A stretch of DNA of 64,000 bases from the NCBI GenBank assembly GCA_046352935.1, contig JAXMGR010000006.1, positions 1-64,000 on the forward strand, in the 5' to 3' direction. The notes below the pieces were generated by a model. It did no database searches and had not been told where the DNA came from. It saw only the letters and a list, made by a program, of their open reading frames with translations. Both the position numbers and the translations under genes were made by a program. Every line of letters starts with the position of its first letter. Position 1 is the first letter of the stretch. Shown one piece after another: positions 48,876-57,578 of this stretch. The DNA is from CAYWMY01 sp046352935. GTDB lineage: Bacteria > Pseudomonadota > Gammaproteobacteria > Steroidobacterales > Steroidobacteraceae.

Positions 48876-49520
48876 TTACTTGAACCTCTCCGGGAACTGC
48901 GCGGCGATGCCTGTCGCGAGCGCATCGGCGATCACCAGCATGTGGTCCTTCATGGCTGCCCAGGTCGCGGCCTCCTCGGCGTACTGTCTCGCGTGCAGCT
49001 GCCGGATCTGCTCGACGTGGTGCGCGCCATGGGCCATGAGCAGGCCACGCAGCGTTGTCGCCGGCAGGTGCGGATTTGCATCGCTCAGGAAGGTCGCGAT
49101 CTCGTTCGCGTTCCGGACGAGCCGGTCGTAGGCCGCGTCCTGATCCGGCTTCCGCCCCGCGCGGACGCCGTCGAGATAGCCGCTGATCGCGGCCCAGTGA
49201 CCCGCCAGCAGTTGGAACAGCTTCCCGGATGCGGCCTTGCCGTAGAAGGGCTCGATCGCGGAGGCGATCGCCTTTGCATTGGCAACGACCTGCTGCTCGG
49301 CGACCTGCGCGCGCGCCGGATCGCCGCCGAGCCGCCCCTCGACGACGTTGCGGACCCAGAAGATGTGCCCGAGCCACAGATCACGCAGCGCCGCCTTCAT
49401 GTCGCCGGGATTCACCGGCGCGGATACCGCCCTGGATGGCTCTGCCGGCGGGGCGGCCAGGGCGCCGACAGGGGCGCTCAGCACGACGGCCAGCAGCAGC
49501 GAGCGAATGGACGTGTTCAT
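48876..49520 (-). CDS. Exported helical-bundle protein of unknown function
   Basis: A 214-residue secreted protein. A signal peptide (SLLLAVVLSAPVGALA) is followed by an all-helical mature domain with DLWLGHIFWVRNVVEG, LFQLLAGHWAAISGY and LLMAHGAHHVEQIRQLHAR. The spaced histidines on helices are compatible with metal or haem binding. I have a weak memory of similar hypothetical proteins with the same GHW and HGxHHVxQI patterns, but no function. AAGGAGG five bases before ATG 49520 fixes the start. It is divergent from a SufR-like regulator gene and the two may form a sensor-response pair. Confidence 0.75.
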   Translation of the reverse strand: MNTSIRSLLLAVVLSAPVGALAAPPAEPSRAVSAPVNPGDMKAALRDLWLGHIFWVRNVVEGRLGGDPARAQVAEQQVVANAKAIASAIEPFYGKAASGKLFQLLAGHWAAISGYLDGVRAGRKPDQDAAYDRLVRNANEIATFLSDANPHLPATTLRGLLMAHGAHHVEQIRQLHARQYAEEAATWAAMKDHMLVIADALATGIAAQFPERFK

Positions 49521-49643
49521 CGGAGCCTCCTTCATGTCACGACGTTGAACAGGCTCCTCCTGTCTACCTCGACAATGTCACTTAAGAAATACTAATATGC
49601 CAAAAGGTCTCATTTCCTGTCCCGGAACAGCGGGGGGGCAATC

Positions 49644-50273
49644 GTGAACGAGATCTTCGGGGAGAGCCGCAGCAGGCTGTTGCGGCACCTGCTGCGGAAC
49701 AAGACCGGAGCATCGGTCGACGAACTCGCCGCAGCCGTCGAAGTGACCCGCACCGCCGTGCGGCAACATCTCGCGGCGCTCATGCGCGACGGGCTGGTGG
49801 CTCGGGGCACGGCACGCCCGACCGGCGGGCGCCCCCGGCGACTCTTCGTGCTGACCCACCGGGGCAAGGAGACCTTTCCGCGGAATTACTCGTGGTTCGC
49901 CCGCCTGCTCGTCGAGGAAATCGCACACGAGCACGGCGCTGCCGGGCTGCGCACGAGGCTCGGGCGCATTGCATCCGCGGTTGTGGCCCAGCTCCCGCAG
50001 CCGGTGAACGCGCCCGGCCGGCGCGCGAGGATCAAGGCTCTCTGCGAAGCCATGGACCGCCTGGGTTACGACACACGCATCGGGCGTGACGGGGTCGGCA
50101 CGACCATCGAGGCCGACAACTGCGTGTTCCACGAACTTGCGCAGCGGCACCCGGAGATCTGTCACTTCGATCTGGCGTTGCTGTCCGGGTACAGCGGCGA
50201 GCGTGTCGACCTGCAGGAATGCATGGCCCGCGGCGGGCGCGTCTGCCGTTTCCGCTTCACACCGCGGAGGTAG
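49644..50273 (+). CDS. SufR-like winged-helix regulator with cysteine-rich C-terminus
   Basis: A 209-residue DNA-binding protein starting at a GTG. The N-terminal helix-turn-helix is ASVDELAAAVEVTRTAVRQHL with a wing DGLVARGTARPTGGRP. The C-terminal domain has cysteines in NCVFHELAQRHPEICHF, LQECMARGG and RVCRF. This C-x13-C-x(about 25)-C-x6-C-like pattern is that of SufR-type regulators, in which such residues bind a [4Fe-4S] cluster. It may sense iron, redox state or NO and control the divergent helical-bundle gene; the AT-rich 49560-49615 stretch between them is the likely operator region. Confidence 0.78.
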   Translation: MNEIFGESRSRLLRHLLRNKTGASVDELAAAVEVTRTAVRQHLAALMRDGLVARGTARPTGGRPRRLFVLTHRGKETFPRNYSWFARLLVEEIAHEHGAAGLRTRLGRIASAVVAQLPQPVNAPGRRARIKALCEAMDRLGYDTRIGRDGVGTTIEADNCVFHELAQRHPEICHFDLALLSGYSGERVDLQECMARGGRVCRFRFTPRR

Positions 50274-50302
50274 TCGACATTCCGCGCCGTCGCCCCCGCA
50301 CA

Positions 50303-50330
50303 GGAGCGGAGGTGCGCGCACCTCCGCTCC
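50303..50330. terminator. Perfect 28-base palindrome between convergent genes
   Basis: Arms of 14 bases (GGAGCGGAGGTGCG and its exact reverse complement) with no spacer lie between the stops of the SufR-like gene and the minus-strand dabb-like gene. The location suggests a bidirectional transcription end or RNA-stability hairpin. T-runs are missing on both sides, so it may instead be a protein-binding site. Confidence 0.55.
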
Positions 50331-50347
50331 GCGGACTCACGCAACCG

Positions 50348-50680
50348 TCACTTCGGCATCCGGGCCCCGGGAATCTCCTCGTACAGAGCCATCCAGGTCC
50401 CGGCGAGCGTGTCGGACATGCCGACCTTCCCTTCCGCCACGCCTTTCCACAGCCCGTCGAGCGCCTTCTTCGGGTCGTCGCACTCGCCCTCGTAGATGAT
50501 GAGGTAACGAAACGGGTTCGGGTCCGCCGCATCGGGCGTCACGAGCCGGAACCGCTGGGCGCTGGTGAATCCCGAGGCGGCCAGCACCTCCGGCATGTGC
50601 ACGTTGGTGTGCCAGTCGTTGAATTCCCTGTCCCGGCCGTCCACGACGTTCACCTGGGCTATGAATCTGATCTTCGGCAT
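50348..50680 (-). CDS. Small EthD/dimeric alpha-beta-barrel-like protein
   Basis: A 110-residue soluble protein with a ferredoxin-like, dabb/EthD-type pattern: a beta strand IRFIAQVNVVDGR, then FNDWHTNVHMPEVLAASGF (W/H motif) and a strand RYLIIYEGE. Proteins of this fold act as small oxygenases, dehydratases or isomerases, but nothing fixes the reaction here. It is divergent from the PQQ-type dehydrogenase gene and could belong to the same pathway. Confidence 0.68.
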   Translation of the reverse strand: MPKIRFIAQVNVVDGRDREFNDWHTNVHMPEVLAASGFTSAQRFRLVTPDAADPNPFRYLIIYEGECDDPKKALDGLWKGVAEGKVGMSDTLAGTWMALYEEIPGARMPK

Positions 50681-50893
50681 CGTTCACTCTCCGGTTGCTG
50701 ACTGAGAAACGGGACTGCTGGCCGACCGGGACGCACCCGCTCCACACAGTCACAAGGATCCGGGGTTCACCCCGTTGCCCATCATATTGCCGACGGGCGC
50801 TTCCCGGCACGATCGTGTTTCGGGCGCGGCCCGTGCCGTGCGCTGCGCGTGCCGCTATATTCCATCGCACAGCTCGGCGGCGGGAACCTCACG

Positions 50894-52837
50894 ATGTCGA
50901 CATGCGACGGCAGATCCAGGCGCTTCTTCTGGGTGACGGCGCTCGTACCGGCGGCGGCGTTTGCCGCCGCCGCACAGGCCCCGTTCACCGAGAAGCAGCT
51001 GGCGGCACGCAACCGCGGCCAGTTCATCTACGAATCATTCTGCGTCAATTGTCACGGCGTGCCGGTTTCCCGCGCGCCGGTGCCGGCCGTGCTGCGCTCG
51101 ATGACGGCCGACCAGGTGCTGCGCGCGCTGAACGAGGGCCCGATGCAGGCCCAGGCCGCCGCGCTGTCGGCGGACGACCGGCGCGCGGTCGCGGAATTCC
51201 TGACGAACCAGAAGCTGGGCAGTGGCGCGCACGAAAGCGGCATCCCCCGTTGCGGCAACGACACCTTCGACGCCGGGCGCAATGTCGCCGTGCGCGAGTG
51301 GGGCCTGGATGCGCACAACACGCGCCACCAGTCGCTCGCCGACGCCGGCCTCGCGCCCGGTGACCTGACTCGGCTCGAGGTGGCCTGGACGATCGCTCTG
51401 CCCGGCGCGATCCAGGTGCGTTCGCAGCCGACGTTCGCGGGTGGCTGGCTGTTCATGGGCAGCCAGGACGGCACGGTCTACGCCCTCGACGCGAAGACGG
51501 GCTGCCGGCACTGGGAATTCCATGCACAGAGCGAGGTGCGAACGACGATCTCGCTGGCGCCGTGGTCGCCGTCCACGACGGACCCGCATCCGACTGCCGT
51601 CTTCGGCGACCACCTCGGCAGCGTCTACGCCGTCGATGCGCGCGATGGCCGGCTGCTGTGGAAGGTCCGGCCGCATGCGCATCCGAACGCGCAGATCACC
51701 GGCTCGCCGCGCGTCGTGGCCGAACGCGTGCTCGTGCCCTTCTCTTCGCATGAGGACATCTCGGCAGCACGGCCGGACTACTCCTGCTGCACCTTCCGCG
51801 GCGCGGTCGCATCGCTGGACCTGAAGACCGGCGCCACGCAGTGGCTCAGTTACTCGGTGCCGGCCGAACCGTCACCGTCCAGGAAGAACGCCGTCGGGAC
51901 ACAGCTGTTCGCACCTTCGGGCGCGGCCATCTGGAACTCGCCCGCCGTCGATTCCGCGCGCAACCAGCTCTACGTCGGCACGGGCGACAACTACTCCGAG
52001 CCGCAGTCGGGCACCAGCGACTCGGTCATCGCGATGGACCTGACCACGGGCCGCCACAGGTGGGTGTACCAGGCGCAGGACGGTGGCGATGTCTGGAACG
52101 TCGCCTGCCTGAAGAGCATCCGCGGCCCCAACTGCCCGGAGAAGGAAGGACCGGACTACGACATCGGCGCGGGACTCGTCCTGACGGCGACGCGTGAGGG
52201 CCGGCCCGTGCTGCTCGCAGGCCAGAAATCGAGCCATGCGATCGCGCTCGACCCGGACACGGGCAGGTTGCTGTGGCGCGTGCGGCTCGCCCGCGGTGGC
52301 AACCAGGGCGGCATCCACTTCGGCATGGCGGCAGCCGATGGTGTCGCCTACATCCCGGTCTCCGACATGGAGATGAAGGAGGACGCGGCCGTCTACGACC
52401 GCGCAGCGCAACCCGGCCTGTACGCAGTCGACCTGACCGACGGCCGGCTCGTCTGGGCCTGGCATCCGGACGCGGATACCTGCAAGGGACGCGAGTACTG
52501 CGATCCGGGCATCAGCGCGCCACCCACGATCATCGGCGAGCACGTCATCGTGGGCGCGCTGGATGGCGTACTGCGCGTGCACGACCGGGCGACCGGCAAG
52601 GTCGTGTGGTCGTTCGACACCACCCGGCCGATGACCGGGATCAATGGCGTTGCGGGCCAGGGCGGGTCCATGAACGCGATCGGTCCGGTCGCACACGAGG
52701 GCCTGGTCTACGTCGCGTCGGGTTACGCATTCGCGTGGCACATGCCGGGCAACCTGTTCATCGCCTTCAGGCCGCGGCAACATGGAGACCAGGAGCGCCC
52801 CGGAAATGGTCCGGTGGCGGGGGGAGATCATCGATGA
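50894..52837 (+). CDS. PQQ-type quinohaemoprotein dehydrogenase with N-terminal cytochrome c
   Basis: A 647-residue periplasmic protein. A signal peptide (FFWVTALVPAAAFAAAAQA) is followed by a cytochrome c domain (FCVNCHG at about residue 47) and a beta-propeller with repeated GxxYALDAKTG-type blades (DGTVYALDAKTG, LGSVYAVDARDG, VIAMDLTTG, ALDPDTGRLLW). YSCCTFRG contains adjacent cysteines as in the vicinal disulfide of quinoprotein alcohol dehydrogenases. The layout is like polyvinyl-alcohol or other alcohol dehydrogenases with the cytochrome at the N-terminus. The substrate is unknown. It overlaps the next gene by four bases. Confidence 0.85.
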   Translation: MSTCDGRSRRFFWVTALVPAAAFAAAAQAPFTEKQLAARNRGQFIYESFCVNCHGVPVSRAPVPAVLRSMTADQVLRALNEGPMQAQAAALSADDRRAVAEFLTNQKLGSGAHESGIPRCGNDTFDAGRNVAVREWGLDAHNTRHQSLADAGLAPGDLTRLEVAWTIALPGAIQVRSQPTFAGGWLFMGSQDGTVYALDAKTGCRHWEFHAQSEVRTTISLAPWSPSTTDPHPTAVFGDHLGSVYAVDARDGRLLWKVRPHAHPNAQITGSPRVVAERVLVPFSSHEDISAARPDYSCCTFRGAVASLDLKTGATQWLSYSVPAEPSPSRKNAVGTQLFAPSGAAIWNSPAVDSARNQLYVGTGDNYSEPQSGTSDSVIAMDLTTGRHRWVYQAQDGGDVWNVACLKSIRGPNCPEKEGPDYDIGAGLVLTATREGRPVLLAGQKSSHAIALDPDTGRLLWRVRLARGGNQGGIHFGMAAADGVAYIPVSDMEMKEDAAVYDRAAQPGLYAVDLTDGRLVWAWHPDADTCKGREYCDPGISAPPTIIGEHVIVGALDGVLRVHDRATGKVVWSFDTTRPMTGINGVAGQGGSMNAIGPVAHEGLVYVASGYAFAWHMPGNLFIAFRPRQHGDQERPGNGPVAGGDHR

Positions 52838-53853
52838 CCAGGAACACCACGCTGACGCTGTGCTCGCGCCCGCAGGGCGCGCTCAAGGCGAGCGACTTCG
52901 AACTGAAGGACCTGCCCGTCCCGCAGCCGGCCGAGGGCCAGGTGCTGATCCGCACGCTGTACGGCTCGATCGACCCGGGCACGCGCATCCTGTTCGGCGT
53001 CGAGGACGGCTACATGACCCCGGTCGCGATGGGCGTGCCGCTGGTGTGCATGACGCTGGGCCAGGTGGTCGAGAGTCGCGATCCGAAGTATCCGAAGGAC
53101 GCGCTGATGATGGGCTTCGGCGCGCTGGCCGAGTACAGCCTGATCACGCCGGGCATCAACACGGGACTCGTCGATCGCAGCCTGTCGCCGAAGCTCAGCA
53201 ATCACATGAGCGTGTTCGGGCCGGCCGGGGTCACGGCCTACGCGGGCCTGCTGGCCGGCGGCTGGCCGAAAGCCGGCGAGACCGTGCTGATGTCGACCGC
53301 CGCGGGCTCGGTCGGTGCGCTGGCCGCGCAGATCGCGCGCATCCAGGGCTGCCATGTGGTCGGCATGACCGGCGGTCCGGAGAAGTGCGCGCAGCTGAAG
53401 AACGAGTATCGCCTGCACGAGGCGATCGACTACCGCGGCAAGTCGATGCAGGAGCTGGCGGGGGCGATCAAGGCCGCGGCGCCGAAGGGCGTCGACTTCT
53501 ACTTCGACAACGTCGGCGGCATCCAGCTCGACGCCGCGCTCGCCAACATGAACTGGGAAGGCCGCATGGCCGTCTGCGGCATGATCTCGCAGTACGAGGG
53601 CCAACCCGCGCCGACGATGCACAACCTGTTCCAGATCGTCGCGAAGGTGCTGATGATCAAGGGCTTCCTGTCCTTCACGTACCAGGACCAGTACACGAAG
53701 ATGCGGCAGGACATGGCCGGCTGGATGAAGTCCGGCGAGCTGATCGTGCACGAGGACATCGCCGACGGCCTGGCCAATGCGCCGAACGCGTACATGAAGC
53801 TGTTCACCGGCGCGAACAAGGGCAAGTCGATGGTGAAGATCGCCGACCTCTGA
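52834..53853 (+). CDS. Zinc-free medium-chain NADP-dependent oxidoreductase
   Basis: A 339-residue member of the MDR superfamily, near the leukotriene B4 dehydrogenase/curcumin reductase group. It has GPAGVTAYAGLLAGG and the nucleotide-binding STAAGSVGALAAQIARIQGC, with VGMTGGPEKCAQLKNE after it, and no structural zinc cysteines. It likely reduces the C=C bond of an enone or similar compound with NADPH. ATG 52834 overlaps the quinohaemoprotein stop (ATGA) with GGGGGAGA upstream. Coupling suggests consecutive oxidation in the periplasm and reduction in the cytoplasm (inference). Confidence 0.87.
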   Translation: MTRNTTLTLCSRPQGALKASDFELKDLPVPQPAEGQVLIRTLYGSIDPGTRILFGVEDGYMTPVAMGVPLVCMTLGQVVESRDPKYPKDALMMGFGALAEYSLITPGINTGLVDRSLSPKLSNHMSVFGPAGVTAYAGLLAGGWPKAGETVLMSTAAGSVGALAAQIARIQGCHVVGMTGGPEKCAQLKNEYRLHEAIDYRGKSMQELAGAIKAAAPKGVDFYFDNVGGIQLDAALANMNWEGRMAVCGMISQYEGQPAPTMHNLFQIVAKVLMIKGFLSFTYQDQYTKMRQDMAGWMKSGELIVHEDIADGLANAPNAYMKLFTGANKGKSMVKIADL

Positions 53854-53890
53854 CCCGCGCGGCGCGCGGCCGACTGCGTGCCCCCAGCGC

Positions 53891-54853
53891 TCAGCGGTTC
53901 GGGGAATACGAGACCGGCAGCCAGCGATAACCCTGCCCGTCCGGCACGAGCTGCCCGATGCCGGGGAAGGAGACGTGCGCAGCGGCCAGGTAATAACCCT
54001 GCGCTGCGGCCTCGGCGAAGGTCTTCCGGCGCTGCGAAGCCGCCTGCGCCGGATCGGTGTCGAAGACGATGGTGACGGCGGGCTCGGGGAACTGCACGGG
54101 CGCGATGTGCATCAGGTCGCCCCAGAACACCATCTTCTGCCCGCGGCTCTCGACCACGTACACCGCATGGCCCGGCGTGTGGCCACGAGCCGCAATGCCG
54201 CGGATGCCCGGCACGAGTTCGGTATCGCCGTCGAAGGGCTTGTAGCGCCCCGACCCGATGTAGGGCCCGAGCGACTGCTGCGCACCGAGGAACGCCGGCC
54301 GCGCCTGTTCCGGTGCAGCCGCCGCGAGGGCCGGACTGAGCCAGTGGTCGGCGTCGTGACGGTCGCCCCGCACGATCGCGTTCGGAAACACGGCCCTGCC
54401 TTCGGCCACGAGGCCGCCGACATGATCGCCGTGCAGGTGGGTCATGTAGATCTCGTCGACCTGCTCAGGCGCATAGCCTGAGGCGCGCAGGTTCTCGACG
54501 ACACGCCCCAGCGACGGGCCGAACAGGCTGCCCGCTCCAGCGTCGATCATCACCAGCTTCGTACCGGTGTTCACGAGGAAGGCGTTGACGGACAGATCGA
54601 GCGGCGAGGTCTGCCACACGGCCCCGAGCGCCGCGGCGACCCGGTCGGCCGTGGTGTTCGTCAGCACCTGCTCGGGCCGCACGTTGAAGACGCCGTCCGA
54701 CAGCGCCGTGATCTCGAAGTCGCCCAGCATCATGCGATACCAGCCCGGCGCCTGGCCCTTCACCTGCGGTGCGGCCGCCTGCGCGGCAGCGACCAGGCAC
54801 GTGAACCCCGCCAGCAACAGCAGGCGAATACGCGTCGCGAACGTCGTCGTCAC
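53891..54853 (-). CDS. Exported metallo-beta-lactamase-fold hydrolase
   Basis: A 320-residue MBL-fold protein with a signal peptide (LLLLAGFTCLVAAAQA). The metal motif is THLHGDHVGG, with further ligands in ARGHTPGHAVY and FWGDLMHIAP, so two zinc ions can be bound. Members of this group are commonly lactonases or general hydrolases; resistance to beta-lactams is not implied. It converges with the MDR gene and is not tightly linked to others. Confidence 0.87.
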   Translation of the reverse strand: MTTTFATRIRLLLLAGFTCLVAAAQAAAPQVKGQAPGWYRMMLGDFEITALSDGVFNVRPEQVLTNTTADRVAAALGAVWQTSPLDLSVNAFLVNTGTKLVMIDAGAGSLFGPSLGRVVENLRASGYAPEQVDEIYMTHLHGDHVGGLVAEGRAVFPNAIVRGDRHDADHWLSPALAAAAPEQARPAFLGAQQSLGPYIGSGRYKPFDGDTELVPGIRGIAARGHTPGHAVYVVESRGQKMVFWGDLMHIAPVQFPEPAVTIVFDTDPAQAASQRRKTFAEAAAQGYYLAAAHVSFPGIGQLVPDGQGYRWLPVSYSPNR

Positions 54854-54970
54854 GGCAGCCCCCCGGATTGCAACGCACGAACACTAGCAGATCGCCCTGG
54901 CACCCGCGGAAGGGAGCGGCGAGGCGATCGAGTGCGGCCCACACAATCCTCCCGTCCCCTGCCGGCACGA

Positions 54971-54998
54971 AAAAGGCCCGGCGTTTCCGCGCCGGGCC
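54971..54998 (-). terminator. Rho-independent terminator of groESL
   Basis: Read on the minus strand, GGCCCGGCG and CGCCGGGCC (arms 54990-54998 and 54975-54983) form a 9-bp stem with a 6-base loop, followed by TTTTT. It is about 60 bases after the groL stop. Confidence 0.85.
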
Positions 54999-55056
54999 CT
55001 TTCCTGATCCGAAGATCACCTGCGTCGTGCGACGCGAGGACGGCAACGCTTCCGCG

Positions 55057-56721
<1,665 letters not shown>

Positions 56722-56750
56722 TCAACTGAATTCTTGGGAGCGTAGGCGGC

Positions 56751-57041
56751 TTACTTTTCGATGATCGCCATGATGTCTTCCTCGCGCATCACGAGGAGAT
56801 CATCACCATCGACCTTGACTTCGGTGCCGCTGTACTTGCCGAAAAGGATCTTGTCGCCGACCTTGACGTCGAGCGGACGGACGCTGCCGTCTTCGAGGAT
56901 CTTGCCCTTGCCGGTCGCGACGACGCGACCCTTGCTCGGCTTCTCGGTCGCCGAATCCGGGATCACGATCCCGCCGGGCGACTTGCGCTCCTCTTCTTCG
57001 CGCTTGACGATCACGCGATCATGAAGCGGACGAATCTTCAT
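56751..57041 (-). CDS. groS: Co-chaperonin GroES
   Basis: A 96-residue co-chaperonin that forms the heptameric lid on GroEL. It contains [18 protein letters not shown], the mobile loop [20 protein letters not shown] segment and [14 protein letters not shown]. It is the first gene of the groESL operon, with a promoter and CIRCE-like element between 57101 and 57154. Confidence 0.98.
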   Translation of the reverse strand: MKIRPLHDRVIVKREEEERKSPGGIVIPDSATEKPSKGRVVATGKGKILEDGSVRPLDVKVGDKILFGKYSGTEVKVDGDDLLVMREEDIMAIIEK

Positions 57042-57100
57042 GGGCCATCACTCCTTGGTGTGACTTGTTGGTGTGGTTACGGTTGGAAGCCAGGCGGGTG

Positions 57101-57127
57101 TTAGCACTCGCCATGGATGGCTGCTAA
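57101..57127 (-). promoter_or_regulatory. CIRCE-like element (HrcA operator) of groESL
   Basis: TTAGCACTC, nine bases, then GGCTGCTAA. The consensus is TTAGCACTC-N9-GAGTGCTAA, so the left arm is perfect and the right arm differs at two of nine positions. The spacer length is exact and it lies 60 bases before groS, right after the promoter -10, as expected for repression by HrcA. The divergent cutA gene could be affected too. Confidence 0.85.
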
Positions 57128-57154
57128 TCATAGCGGCGAAGCTCCGGTTTTCAA
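57127..57154 (-). promoter_or_regulatory. Promoter of groESL
   Basis: On the minus strand TTGAAA (57149-57154) and TATGAT (57127-57132) are separated by 16 bases. This fits sigma70, and the CTTGAAA at the -35 also resembles the sigma32 -35. The -10 touches the CIRCE-like element, so HrcA binding would block RNA polymerase. Confidence 0.7.
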
Positions 57155-57202
57155 GACGACTGCGCAACGGAAAGCCGGGCCGCGGAGTCCGAAGCGGCCT
57201 GG

Positions 57203-57568
57203 ATGGAGAGCAACCCATTGACTGAAAACAACTTTGTCGTGCTGAGCACCGCGCCGGACGAGACCACGGCGGGCCATCTGGCGGCGACCCTGGTCGCGGA
57301 AGGCCTCGCGGCCTGCGTCAGCCGGCTGCCCGGTCTGCGCTCGACCTACCGCTGGCAGGGCCGGATCTGCGACGAGGCTGAAGTGCTGCTCATCATCAAG
57401 ACATCCGCCGCGCGGCTCGCTACCCTCTGCGCCCGGCTGGAGACCCTGCACCCCTACGAGGTGCCCGAAGTCATTGCCCTGCCCATCGTGGCCGGTTCGG
57501 AACGCTACCTGGCCTGGCTCGGTCAGACAGGAGCGGAACCGGACCGGGAGCCCGGCTCGAAGCCCTGA
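57203..57568 (+). CDS. cutA: Divalent-cation tolerance protein CutA
   Basis: A 121-residue small trimeric cytoplasmic protein of the CutA family, named for copper tolerance although its exact function is unsettled. Motifs are AACVSRLPGLRSTYRWQGRI and TLHPYEVPEVIALPI (the conserved HPYEVPE). The C-terminal PDREPGSKP is an unconserved tail. It is divergent from groESL and 10 bases before dsbD; the cutA-dsbD order is classical in gammaproteobacteria. Confidence 0.93.
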   Translation: MESNPLTENNFVVLSTAPDETTAGHLAATLVAEGLAACVSRLPGLRSTYRWQGRICDEAEVLLIIKTSAARLATLCARLETLHPYEVPEVIALPIVAGSERYLAWLGQTGAEPDREPGSKP

Positions 57569-57578
57569 GGGGAACCGG

